The notes: generated by a model from the letters alone, not told the origin. A stretch of 64,000 nucleotides of DNA from Solimicrobium sp043758755 (GCA_043758755.1 JAYVMW010000001.1:8524-72523), one strand, 5' to 3'. Shown: positions 54,790-63,889, numbered from the stretch's first letter. Numbers and translations are program-made.

Positions 54790-55773
54790 ATGTTGAGCAG
54801 CACTGCAGATCATTTATTCTGGATGGCGCGTTACACCGAACGCGCTGAAAACACGGCACGCATGCTGGACGTCAATCTGGAAAATTCCCTCATGCCGCAA
54901 AGTGACAGCGTCATCGAGCAGAGCTGGCTGGCGCAGCTTAAAATCTCCGAGCTGGAGCAGTATTTTTTCAAAAAATACGATGCGCCCACTCAGCAAAACG
55001 TGATTGATTTTATGGTGGTTGATGCGGACAATCCTTCGTCGATCGCCAGCTGTCTGAGAGCCGCGCGTGAAAATGCGCGCGCCGTACGCGGCAGCCTGAC
55101 AACCGAGGTCTGGGAAACTGAAAATTTCACCTGGCTCAATCTGCAGCAGCATCTGAAATCCGGTCTGCACAAATCCAATCCCAGCCAATTTTTTGAATGG
55201 GTCAAATTCCGCTCACACCTGTCGCGTGGCGTCACGTTTGGAACCATGCTGCAAGACGAATCATTCAATTTTATCCGGCTCGGCACGTTTCTGGAGCGTG
55301 CTGATAATACTGCACGAATACTGGACGTCAAATTTCTGGCTGTGCATGGCGAGAATGGCGCCGGCAACGACAGTCAGGCCGAATTTTATTATTGGGCTGC
55401 TCTGCTGCGCTCAGTATCGGCATTTGAAATTTACCGCAAAGTGTATCGGGATGTGATAACGCCATCGCGCGTGGCTGAATTGCTCATGCTGCGCAACAAT
55501 ATGCCGCGTTCGCTGATCGCCTGCGTGCATGGCGTGGTCGGCAATCTGAAAGATGTACGCAACGATATTTCGCTGGCGACGGAACAGTTTGCTCAGAGCC
55601 TGTTTTTGGAACTGGAACAGACTTCAATCGAAACGATCCAAAAATTCGGACTGCATGCTTACCTGATCCGCTTTCTTGAAAATATCAATGAATTGGGACT
55701 TCGTTTGAGCAATGATTTTTTGGTGCCGGTTGCTCCGGATTTGACGCCGAAAGTGTCGAGTCAACTGCAGTAG
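54790..55773 (+). CDS. Alpha-E domain protein
   Basis: A 327-residue, almost entirely helical alpha-E (DUF403) protein, starting LSSTADHLFWMARYTERAENTARMLDVNLEN and carrying a second block (FNFIRLGTFLERADNTARILDVKF). The biochemical function is unknown; it always accompanies permuted ATP-grasp proteins. It starts one base after the ATP-grasp stop. In many genomes a transglutaminase and the Anbu proteasome-like peptidase come next; here the operon ends and a large inverted repeat begins 14 bases later. Confidence 0.92.
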   Translation: MLSSTADHLFWMARYTERAENTARMLDVNLENSLMPQSDSVIEQSWLAQLKISELEQYFFKKYDAPTQQNVIDFMVVDADNPSSIASCLRAARENARAVRGSLTTEVWETENFTWLNLQQHLKSGLHKSNPSQFFEWVKFRSHLSRGVTFGTMLQDESFNFIRLGTFLERADNTARILDVKFLAVHGENGAGNDSQAEFYYWAALLRSVSAFEIYRKVYRDVITPSRVAELLMLRNNMPRSLIACVHGVVGNLKDVRNDISLATEQFAQSLFLELEQTSIETIQKFGLHAYLIRFLENINELGLRLSNDFLVPVAPDLTPKVSSQLQ

Positions 55774-55786
55774 CGGCTACCGGGAA

Positions 55787-55940
55787 CCTGCGCGGCAGAA
55801 GCGAGTCGGCTGCAATGAGTGGAGAAAGGTCCCACTTTTGTCCCGTTTTTCCGGCTGTAGCTGGGCTACAGTCCTCAAAAGCGGAACGAAATTGGGCTCT
55901 TTTCCCACTCATTTCGCTTCGACTCCTTATGCCGCGCAGG
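55787..55940. repeat. 154-bp imperfect inverted repeat between convergent genes
   Basis: Arms of about 68 bases pair with each other. The outer ends are CCTGCGCGGCA (55787-55797) and TGCCGCGCAGG (55930-55940), with AATGAGTGG and its complement in the middle. The centre is a perfect 7-bp hairpin, CTGTAGC-TGG-GCTACAG (55855-55871). The element fills the whole space between the alpha-E stop and the FapA-family stop. It may act as a bidirectional terminator, or be a MITE inserted between genes. No transposase is encoded. Confidence 0.75.
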
Positions 55941-57572
55941 CTAGACCAGCACGATGACGTTGTCGCGCAGTTTGTAAATTCCGCCGCTGCAATCCTCCCG
56001 GACTTTCCAGGATTGTTTTCCGATCCGGATTTCCACGCCGTCATGGATGGTGGTGCTGACTTTGACACTGGCCTTGTCGAGGAGTTCCAGCTGTTCTTCG
56101 AGTACGCCGAGTTCAACGTTCAACCGGTTGATCTCAGTAAGCTGTTGCACCCGTTTGGCATCGACCTTGGCAGCTATGCCGTCCACGTTTTTATGCGGGT
56201 TGCGTTCGAAGAAGACAATCAGTTTAACAACCTGGTCGAGTTCGGCCACCTTGCGTGCAATCAGTGATTGCAGATTCAATATCTGTTCATCCAGAAATGG
56301 GTCCACACCTACCTGAATGCGCGTTTTGGTGGCAAGGTTGGTGCCCAGAATGTCGCTTTGGACCAGCAGTCCTGCCTGGGCGCGACCGCCGATGATCTGT
56401 CCGGCGCGTGAACCGGTTTTGCCGACAATGATTTCATTTTTTGCGATCAGTTCACAATGCCGTGCATTCTGGGTAATCAGGATGGAGTTACCGGCTTCTA
56501 CATGCGCATTCTCCATGAACTGTGCCTGGACTGATCCGGAGCATTTAATTATGGCTGCGCCGTCGGACAGATTTTGAGTGCCCGCTTTCTTCTCAAGTCG
56601 ACCTATGACTCCACCCTTGATGGCGACATTGCCGCCGGCAATAATCTCTGCCGATTCGACCATGCCATTGATGATCACATCCCCTGTGACTTTGACGGAC
56701 ATGCCAGTTTTGATATCAGCTTCGACATGCAGGGTGCCGTCAAACAGAATATTCCCGGTACTGAGGTCGACGTTCTTAACGGTGATGACCGGATTGACCA
56801 TGACACCGTCGGCGACTTCTACCGGTTGTCCGGGGCGGGCGGCCAGCAGCAGGTTGGGGTCATGCTGATCGGGTTTTGCGCCCTGCAGATCCTGACCAAA
56901 TGTCAGTACGGGCAGCGGTTGCGGAAATACGACTTTCCCCAGGATGTCTTTGCCGTTCCTGCCCTGAATGGGGGGATGCAGGCGCATAAGTGGGTCGTCC
57001 GTCTGCACCAGCAACAGATGACTGAAATCCCGGTATTTGATTTTGGCATTCTCACTGATGGCGCCAGATACCTTGTCATGTTGGTTGAACAACACGTCAA
57101 ACCAGGCTGGCGTGCCATTTTGGGGTGGATCGCCGCGGGCAATCAGCAGTCGGTCGCAAACTCCCTGCCCTAGAGCCGCATTAAGTTCCTCTTTTAAAAT
57201 GCCGTAGCAGATTCCCTGATCGCGGAGTTCATCCTGCACCTCAACGCCTATCGGTCTGCCACCCTGAGCCGGTTTGAGTGTCAGCCAGGCGCTCATCAGA
57301 TCTTCAGATAATTTCAGACTGAAGCTTGCATCACGCCGTTCTCCGATGTCCATTTCCACCAGAGAGCCAGCCTTGGCGCATTCCAAGATGAATTGATTGA
57401 CCGCCCGGTCATCCAGATAGAACTCCGCATAGCCCGCAGTTTGTAAAGCCTGACTAAGCAGGGCAATATCAGGAGTCTGGTCTGTGTTCTCCGGGTTGCA
57501 TTGGGCGCGTAAAACCCCGTTCTCGGAATTGAGATCAAAGGTAAATGGTGTCGGATGTTGCTGATTTTCCAA
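55941..57572 (-). CDS. FapA family protein (DUF342)
   Basis: A 543-residue protein of the FapA/DUF342 family. Its core is a right-handed beta-helix made by repeated segments (VDLSTGNILFDGTLHVEADIKTGMSVKVTGDVIINGMVESAEIIAGGNVAIKGGVIGR, then CSGSVQAQFMENAHVEAGNSILI and CELIAKNEIIVGK). A coiled-coil region follows (LQSLIARKVAELDQVVKL, INRLNVELGVLEEQLELL) and a C-terminal beta domain. FapA-like proteins are cytosolic and implicated in surface or polymer regulation; the role is not settled. The start is TTG with no clear Shine-Dalgarno, so the exact start is uncertain. It diverges from the GGDEF gene. Confidence 0.87.
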   Translation of the reverse strand: MENQQHPTPFTFDLNSENGVLRAQCNPENTDQTPDIALLSQALQTAGYAEFYLDDRAVNQFILECAKAGSLVEMDIGERRDASFSLKLSEDLMSAWLTLKPAQGGRPIGVEVQDELRDQGICYGILKEELNAALGQGVCDRLLIARGDPPQNGTPAWFDVLFNQHDKVSGAISENAKIKYRDFSHLLLVQTDDPLMRLHPPIQGRNGKDILGKVVFPQPLPVLTFGQDLQGAKPDQHDPNLLLAARPGQPVEVADGVMVNPVITVKNVDLSTGNILFDGTLHVEADIKTGMSVKVTGDVIINGMVESAEIIAGGNVAIKGGVIGRLEKKAGTQNLSDGAAIIKCSGSVQAQFMENAHVEAGNSILITQNARHCELIAKNEIIVGKTGSRAGQIIGGRAQAGLLVQSDILGTNLATKTRIQVGVDPFLDEQILNLQSLIARKVAELDQVVKLIVFFERNPHKNVDGIAAKVDAKRVQQLTEINRLNVELGVLEEQLELLDKASVKVSTTIHDGVEIRIGKQSWKVREDCSGGIYKLRDNVIVLV

Positions 57573-57928
57573 TTTGATTTGGGTGTTTAATTTACTTAGT
57601 AAGTGAAATTTGTACTGAAACTTTATGGTTAAGAGAATTATCTTGATAAGATAGCTGAACTATCTAGAATCCAAAAAAGCATCAATTCAAGCTACATTAA
57701 TTAAGCAGCAGGTGCGATTCAACTCTCAATTTAGTCGATTATTTCAAATGATCCAGATTGATTTTGCAAACAACCGTTTGATCAATCAATGCCAGAATCC
57801 AATTTTTAATGTTATTTATGCAGCATCACCCCGGTCGGCTGCTCTGCTGAAATTGCGGTGAGTGCTGGTTTGAACCATTCCGAATGATAGTGCGTAACGA
57901 ATAGATTGTCCTTGAGGTTTCGCAATTT
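57573..57928. other. Divergent control region between fapA-like and GGDEF genes
   Basis: There is no gene in these 356 AT-rich bases. Two short palindromes may be binding sites: ACTTAGTAAGT (57594-57604, 22 bases upstream of the fapA-like start) and AGATAG-CTGAA-CTATCT (57649-57665). No confident -35/-10 pair was found for either direction. Confidence 0.45.
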
Positions 57929-60000
57929 ATGCAAATAAACACATCTGCCAGTTCCGTGTTCAGATCCTGTTTGGTCGGGGTGGTTTTGTTGTGTCTGGTG
58001 GTATTAAGAGCCAATGCCGACGCCGCGCCCTATCCTCGGCTTGAAAACGAGTTATACCTGATCAAGGAACTCGCCGAAACAAAAAAAGCGGATGCGATTG
58101 AGCGCCTGATCCAGTTGCGGCAACAACTTACGCCCAATGCCAGTCTGGAGGACCGGCGGGCGGTCTTGAGCAGTCTGATTGAATTGTACCTAAGTGATGA
58201 CCAGCGTGAACCGGCCCGGTCGCTGATAACCGAATTGAACGCACTTGAAAAAATAACAGCGATTCCAGTTCGCTGGCTCTGGCCATGAATTTTCAGGCCA
58301 TCATCCTGATTGACGAAGGCAAGCTGGACGAAGCCAAAAAAATGAATGAGCGGGCCCGGCAACTGGCCCAAACCGTCAATTCGAAAATTCTGACCAGAAA
58401 AGTCAATGAAATCGCCTCAGCCATTAACAGCGATATGGGCGATTTCAACACGGCTTTGCAGTATCAGCTGATCGTTATGGATCTGTTGAGCAGCAACGAC
58501 AGGCACGATGACCTCGATCGCATCAATGGGCTAAACCAGTTGGGTTCCATTTATGTAAATTTGAAAGATCCGGCAATGGCACTGGACTATTTTGACAGGG
58601 GTGTGGCGATTGCAAAGGCCATTGGCGCTCAACACAAACTGGCAAAACTGACTCTGAATCGCGGCGTGGCGTTTACTGATATGGGAAAAACTGACGAGGC
58701 GATCAAGGCATATCTGGAAACGCAGAGCATCGCTCGCAAAATTGCTGACCGGCGCAATGAAACTCTGGCAGTTAATAATTTATCGGATTCCTATTACAGG
58801 CTGGGCAATTTCACACAATGTCTGCGTTACGCAAAACAAACTGTTTCTCTGGCAGATCGACTCGGCAATGATGATCTAAAGGCTATGGGCATAACAAATT
58901 TGGGGCTGTGCCACATGGGACTGGGGGATGTGAGTCAGGGCGCGAGAGAAGTCAATCAGGGCATTGACGTGCTGCGCAAGGAGGGCGCTAAGACTGATAT
59001 AGAACTGATTTTGGGCCAGCTGGGCGCTGCCTATGAAAAGGCCGGAATGTTCCGCGAGGCGTATCTGGCGATTGTCGAGCAGTTGAGTCTGTCTGCGGAA
59101 CTGTTTAAGTCAGACCGAGACCGGGCCGTGTCGGAGATGAAGGCAAAATACGATGCCAGTGAGCGCCAGAAACAGATCGAAGTGCTCGAGCAGAAAAATC
59201 AGGTGCGGAGCGCAGAAATAAAAAATAAGAGCCTGCAACGCATTATCGCCATATTGTCGTCGGCGGTTGTTGCTGCGGTGGCAGTCATCGTCCTGTTTCT
59301 GTATCGCAAAGTTCGGCAAACCAATCGCAATCTGGAAGAGGCAAATTTAAAACTGGCGCATCAGTCGACACGTGATCCGCTGACCGGACTGTTCAACCGC
59401 CGCGCTTTTCATGATGCCATGCAGTTTCGCACCCAGCTGCAAGACCGGCGGCTGGGCGACGCCGACAATCCGCCTCACGCATTTGTCATTTTGGATATCG
59501 ATCATTTCAAACGAATAAATGATTCGTATGGACATGCCTGCGGCGATGCGGTTCTGGTGGAATTAAGCAGCCGTCTTTCGCTGGTAATGCGGGAAAAGGA
59601 TATGTTGATGCGTTGGGGCGGTGAAGAGTTTCTGATATTTTTAAGTCACATCCCTGTCGAAATGTTGCCTCAGGTAGTGGAAAGGGTACTGAACAGTGTT
59701 GGTCAGAGGCCGGTTGAATATGACAGGTTCATCGTTCCGGTGACGATTTCTGCCGGATATATTTCACTGCCCCTGGGCATGGAAACTGATATTGATCTCA
59801 ACTGGGAAAAAATGCTGAATCTGGCCGATTCAGCCTTGTATATGGCAAAAACACGCGGGCGAAACCAGGCGGTCGGCATTCAGCTGATCGGCGTCGATAA
59901 AGAAGATCTGGAGGAATTGTTGGAAGGTGATTTAGAAAATGCCATCCAGCACGGAAAAGTGTCAATTGAACAAATAGCTGGTCCGATACAACACGAATAA
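57929..60000 (+). pseudogene. TPR-GGDEF diguanylate cyclase with a frameshift at an A-run
   Basis: One gene in two frames. The first, 57929-58288 (119 codons), has a signal peptide and the start of a helical repeat region. The second, 58285-60000 (571 codons), continues with tetratricopeptide-like repeats, a membrane helix (IIAILSSAVVAAVAVIVLFLYRK) and a GGDEF domain. The GGDEF active site is GGEEF (second-frame residues 445-449), with the inhibitory RxxD site (REKD) five residues earlier. At the run of six A (58248-58253), one extra A would give LNALEKNNSDSSSLALAMNFQAII in a continuous frame. The full product, about 690 residues, would be a periplasmic-sensor c-di-GMP synthase. The break may be a mutation, a slippage-regulated site or a sequencing error. 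Confidence 0.8.
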
Positions 60001-60542
60001 GCGGCTGAGTCCTGATTGTCGCCAATGCGGGCCGAAAAAGCTCGGCCCCTCGATTTCCAATAATCTTATCAGTCAAACCAAAGTTGTCATTCACCAAACC
60101 TCGCGACCAGCACTTCAGAAAAATCGGAACAAGAATAATCCGTCAATATTCAATCGATCCGCTGCTTATTAACGATATTGGCCGGATCATTCTCAATCGG
60201 CCTTGATAATAATGTTGTTGCATTGGCAGTTTTAATAAATCGTTTGTAGCAATTAAGTGAAATTTGATAAGTAAAATGAATGACTTACGCCAGTAAATCA
60301 ATGAAAGTGATTGACGTGGTTTCAAAGCACGATTAAACTTGCGAGTTCTCGATTTTGGTGCCGTGAAGTATGGCAGTAATGATCCGCCCACGAAATATAG
60401 GTTGATCACGGAACGCCTGACAGAGAAAATCAGCAGTAAAAATAAGGCTACCCGCACACTTTTTTGGTGCGTGAGATAGATCAGTCCCCGGGCAATCGTT
60501 TCCGGGCTTTGTATCAGTAATTATTTATGTTGGGTTAGAACG
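60001..60542. other. 542-base region upstream of the str operon
   Basis: No gene is supported. Just after the GGDEF stop, GGGCCGA-AAAAGC-TCGGCCC (60029-60048) is a perfect 7-bp stem without a T-run, a weak terminator. The rest is AT-rich leader DNA. Near the end, CGCAC/GTGCG flank a T-run and CCCGG/CCGGG flank a short loop just before rpsL; these could be leader structures. A minus-strand frame at 60143-60457 has no ribosome site and is rejected. Confidence 0.5.
60311..60339 (+). promoter_or_regulatory. Candidate sigma-70 promoter of the str operon
   Basis: TTGACG (60311-60316) and TAAACT (60334-60339) are 17 bases apart, about 205 bases before the rpsL start. Position and spacing suit a strong promoter with a long 5' leader. 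Because rpoC ends at its own terminator 57 kb upstream, rpsL needs its own promoter here. Confidence 0.42.
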
Positions 60543-60926
60543 ATGCCAACCATCAATCAATTGATTCGCCAGCCACGTGTTTCAGCACGTGTCAAAAGCA
60601 AATCGCCGGCGCTTGAAAATAGCCCGCAAAAACGTGGAGTTTGTACTCGCGTTTATACAACAACCCCAAAAAAGCCAAATTCGGCTTTGCGTAAGGTTGC
60701 CAAAGTACGCTTAACCAACGGTTTCGAAGTTATTTCGTATATCGGTGGTGAAGGCCATAACCTGCAGGAACATAGCGTGGTTTTACTGCGCGGTGGTCGT
60801 GTAAAGGATTTGCCGGGTGTGCGTTACCATATGGTTCGTGGCGCATTGGATACTCAAGGCGTTAAAGACCGTAAACAGGCTCGTTCCAAATATGGTTCGA
60901 AGAAAGCTAAAGCTGCCAAGAAGTAA
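60543..60926 (+). CDS. rpsL: 30S ribosomal protein S12
   Basis: A 127-residue decoding-site ribosomal protein, starting PTINQLIRQPRVSARVKSKSPALEN as in betaproteobacteria. The two streptomycin-related lysine regions are wild-type (TTPKKPNSA and GGRVKDLPGVRYH). The tail is slightly longer and Lys/Ala-rich. Ser replaces the common Cys in LENCPQKRG. The region before the ATG (GGGTTAGAACG) is not a strong Shine-Dalgarno. First gene of rpsL-rpsG-fusA-tuf. Confidence 0.98.
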   Translation: MPTINQLIRQPRVSARVKSKSPALENSPQKRGVCTRVYTTTPKKPNSALRKVAKVRLTNGFEVISYIGGEGHNLQEHSVVLLRGGRVKDLPGVRYHMVRGALDTQGVKDRKQARSKYGSKKAKAAKK

Positions 60927-61075
60927 TTCTGGTTTGCAAAAGCATTAATAAATATTTAGCTCATTTAGTTTTGTGTCGGTTGTGTAGTTGACCGAGTAAG
61001 TGGAGGGCTATGATGGCTCGCCGCGAGATTGCAAAATCTGTTTGCCTTCTCAACTGAAGATCGAAAGGAAAAGAA

Positions 61076-61546
61076 ATGCCACGTCGTCGTGAAGTCCCCA
61101 AACGCGATATTTTGCCGGATCCAAAATTCGGTAACGTAGAAGTCGCAAAATTTGTCAACGTCTTGATGTTGTCAGGTAAAAAATCTGTAGCAGAAGGCAT
61201 CATTTATGGTGCGTTCGATCACATCCAAACCAAATCTGGTAAAGATCCTCTGGAAGTTTTCACTGCCGCTATTGGTAACTGCAAGCCACTGGTTGAGGTT
61301 AAATCTCGCCGTGTTGGCGGTGCTAACTACCAGGTTCCGGTTGAGGTGCGTCCAGTGCGTCGTCTGGCTTTGTCGATGCGTTGGTTGCGTGAAGCAGCTA
61401 ACAAGCGCAGCGAAAAATCCATGCCACAGCGTCTGGCCGGTGAATTGCTGGAAGCCGCCGAAGGCCGTGGCGGTGCAATGAAAAAACGCGATGAAGTTCA
61501 TCGTATGGCAGAAGCAAACAAAGCATTCTCGCATTTCCGTTTCTAA
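61076..61546 (+). CDS. rpsG: 30S ribosomal protein S7
   Basis: A 156-residue 16S rRNA head-domain binder, full length (PRRREVPKRDILPDPKFGNVEVAKFVNVLMLSGKKSVAEGIIYGAFD ... GGANYQVPVEVRPVRRLALSMRWL). A strong site (GAAAGGAAAAG) precedes the ATG. The space of 149 bases after rpsL contains no gene. In other bacteria S7 represses its own operon by binding the rpsL-rpsG region. Confidence 0.98.
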   Translation: MPRRREVPKRDILPDPKFGNVEVAKFVNVLMLSGKKSVAEGIIYGAFDHIQTKSGKDPLEVFTAAIGNCKPLVEVKSRRVGGANYQVPVEVRPVRRLALSMRWLREAANKRSEKSMPQRLAGELLEAAEGRGGAMKKRDEVHRMAEANKAFSHFRF

Positions 61547-61583
61547 TCGGAATATTGATTGTGCAGTGCTTTTGTAATTGCAG

Positions 61584-61643
61584 ATACTTCGTGAAGTATT
61601 GATGAATTAAACCGAGTATCGTGAAAACTGATGCTCGGTTTTG
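61584..61643 (+). promoter_or_regulatory. Two stem-loops in the rpsG-fusA gap, the second terminator-like
   Basis: ATACTTC-GT-GAAGTAT (61584-61599) is a perfect inverted repeat. It is followed by AACCGAGTATC (61610-61620) pairing with GATGCTCGGTT (61630-61640), 11 bp with one wobble, running into TTTTGTCCTTT. The second structure looks like an intrinsic terminator or attenuator 25 bases before the fusA start, and could lower fusA-tuf expression relative to rpsL-rpsG. Confidence 0.6.
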
Positions 61644-61667
61644 TCCTTTAAAGAATTAGGATCTATT

Positions 61668-63773
61668 ATGGCCCGCAAGACCCCCATTGAACGCTACCGC
61701 AATATCGGTATCTCAGCGCACATTGACGCTGGTAAAACAACGACCACTGAACGTGTTTTGTTCTACACCGGTGTCAACCACAAAATTGGTGAAGTGCATG
61801 ATGGCGCCGCCACCATGGACTGGATGGAGCAGGAACAAGAGCGCGGTATTACTATTACTTCAGCGGCAACGACATGCTTCTGGAAGGGAATGGCTAACAA
61901 TTTCCCTGAGCATCACATCAACATCATTGATACACCTGGTCACGTTGACTTCACGATTGAAGTTGAGCGGTCCATGCGCGTTCTGGATGGTGCCTGCATG
62001 GTTTATTGTGCTGTGGGTGGTGTGCAGCCGCAGTCTGAAACTGTTTGGCGTCAGGCTAACAAATACAAAGTGCCTCGTTTGGCATTTGTTAACAAGATGG
62101 ATCGTACCGGCGCTAACTTTTTCAAAGTTTACGAACAGATGCGCACCCGCCTGAAAGCAAACCCAGTTTTGATTCAGATCCCTATCGGCGCGGAAGAAAA
62201 CTTCCAAGGCGTTATTGATCTGGTCAAAATGAAGGCAATCTACTGGGATGAAGCATCTCAGGGTATGAAATTCGACTATCGCGAAATTCCTGCTGAATTA
62301 AAAGCGCAGGCAGATGAGTGGCGTGAAAAAATGGTTGAAGTGGCTGCCGAATACACTGAAGAGCTGATGAACAAATACCTCGATGAAGGTGATTTGTCTG
62401 AGGAAGAAATCAAAGCCGCGCTGCGCGCTCGTACTATCGCTGCGGAAATCGTGCCGATGATGTGTGGTACTGCGTTTAAAAACAAGGGCGTTCAGGCCAT
62501 GTTGGATGCGGTTATCGAATTCCTGCCATCACCAGTGGATATTCCTGCGGTGACCGGTCTGGATGAAGACGAAGAGCCAACATCACGCAAAGCTGAAGAT
62601 AGCGAAAAATTCTCTGCGCTGGCATTCAAGATCATGACTGATCCGTTTGTTGGTCAATTGATTTTCTTCCGCGTTTATTCTGGAACAATGAAGTCGGGCG
62701 ACACAGTTTATAACCCGAACAAGAATAAGAAAGAACGTATCGGTCGTATTTTGCAGATGCATGCCAATCAACGTGAAGAAATCAAAGAAGTGCACGCAGG
62801 CGATATCGCTGCTGCAGTTGGTTTGAAAGAAGCGACTACTGGTGAAACATTGTGCGATCCTTCCTCGATCATCACTCTGGAACGCATGGTATTCCCTGAG
62901 CCGGTTATTTCTCAGGCTGTTGAGCCAAAGACCAAGGCTGATCAGGAAAAAATGGGTCTGGCACTGAACCGTCTGGCTCAGGAAGATCCTTCATTCCGCG
63001 TTAAAACTGACGAAGAATCAGGTCAGACAATCATCGGCGGTATGGGTGAGTTGCATCTGGAAATTATTGTTGACCGTATGAAGCGTGAATTTGGCGTCGA
63101 AGCGACAGTTGGTAAACCACAGGTTGCCTACCGTGAAACTATTCGCAAAACTTGCGAAGAAATCGAAGGTAAATTCGTCAAGCAATCAGGTGGTCGCGGT
63201 CAGTATGGTCACGTAGTTCTGAAGATCGAACCGCAAGAGCCAGGCAAAGGTTTTGAATTTGTTGACGCGATCAAAGGCGGTACCGTTCCACGTGAATACA
63301 TACCTGCAGTTGAAAAAGGTGTGCGTGAAACTTTGACTTCTGGTGTGATGGCTGGTTATCCGGTTGTTGACGTCAAGGTTACTCTGTTCTTCGGTTCGTA
63401 CCATGATGTTGACTCGAACGAAAACGCGTTCCGTATGGCTGCTTCGATGGCATTCAAAGATGGCTGCCGTAAAGCCAATCCGGTAATTCTGGAGCCGATG
63501 ATGTCGGTTGAAGTTGAAACTCCTGAAGACTACGCTGGTACGGTTATGGGTGATCTGTCATCCCGTCGCGGTATGGTTCAGGGTATGGATGAAATTCCAG
63601 GTGGTGGCGGCAAAATCATTAAAGCTGAAGTTCCGCTGTCTGAAATGTTTGGTTATTCGACATCGTTGCGTTCAGCAACCCAGGGTCGTGCAACTTACAC
63701 AATGGAATTCAAGCATTACTCCGAAGCTCCTAAAAACGTGATCGACGCTATCGTTAGTGCAAAAGCGAAGTAA
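61668..63773 (+). CDS. fusA: Elongation factor G
   Basis: The translocation GTPase, 701 residues. The G domain is intact: G1 AHIDAGKTTT, switch II DTPGHVDFT, G4 NKMD. Domains II-V follow, with the end AMEFKHYSEAPKNVIDAIV (here YTMEFKHY). The ATG at 61668 (AGGA upstream) begins ARKTPIERYRNIGISAHIDAG, the family start; nine codons of open frame precede it and overlap the hairpin tail. Third gene of the str operon. Confidence 0.98.
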   Translation: MARKTPIERYRNIGISAHIDAGKTTTTERVLFYTGVNHKIGEVHDGAATMDWMEQEQERGITITSAATTCFWKGMANNFPEHHINIIDTPGHVDFTIEVERSMRVLDGACMVYCAVGGVQPQSETVWRQANKYKVPRLAFVNKMDRTGANFFKVYEQMRTRLKANPVLIQIPIGAEENFQGVIDLVKMKAIYWDEASQGMKFDYREIPAELKAQADEWREKMVEVAAEYTEELMNKYLDEGDLSEEEIKAALRARTIAAEIVPMMCGTAFKNKGVQAMLDAVIEFLPSPVDIPAVTGLDEDEEPTSRKAEDSEKFSALAFKIMTDPFVGQLIFFRVYSGTMKSGDTVYNPNKNKKERIGRILQMHANQREEIKEVHAGDIAAAVGLKEATTGETLCDPSSIITLERMVFPEPVISQAVEPKTKADQEKMGLALNRLAQEDPSFRVKTDEESGQTIIGGMGELHLEIIVDRMKREFGVEATVGKPQVAYRETIRKTCEEIEGKFVKQSGGRGQYGHVVLKIEPQEPGKGFEFVDAIKGGTVPREYIPAVEKGVRETLTSGVMAGYPVVDVKVTLFFGSYHDVDSNENAFRMAASMAFKDGCRKANPVILEPMMSVEVETPEDYAGTVMGDLSSRRGMVQGMDEIPGGGGKIIKAEVPLSEMFGYSTSLRSATQGRATYTMEFKHYSEAPKNVIDAIVSAKAK

Positions 63774-63822
63774 TCGTTGTAGAATGCCGGGTTCATTGGC
63801 ATAAAGTTTTTTTATTGCAATG

Positions 63823-63848
63823 TGTTCGCCCTCAAAAGAGGGTGAACA
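63823..63848 (+). promoter_or_regulatory. Stem-loop in the fusA-tuf gap
   Basis: An 11-bp stem (TGTTCGCCCTC with GAGGGTGAACA, one wobble) is capped by an AAAA loop and lies 41 bases before the tuf start. No T-run follows, so it is more likely an mRNA processing or leader structure than a terminator. Confidence 0.5.
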
Positions 63849-63889
63849 TCTAATTGAGTACTAATCGTTCTTTTTGAAGGAAGAATAAA

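Noticed and set aside
60029..60048. Strong terminator after the GGDEF gene
   Set aside because: The stem is perfect but is not followed by a T-run, so it is only mentioned as a weak possibility.
60143..60457. 104-codon minus-strand frame before rpsL
   Set aside because: No ribosome site or conserved features, and it would run against the str operon promoter region.
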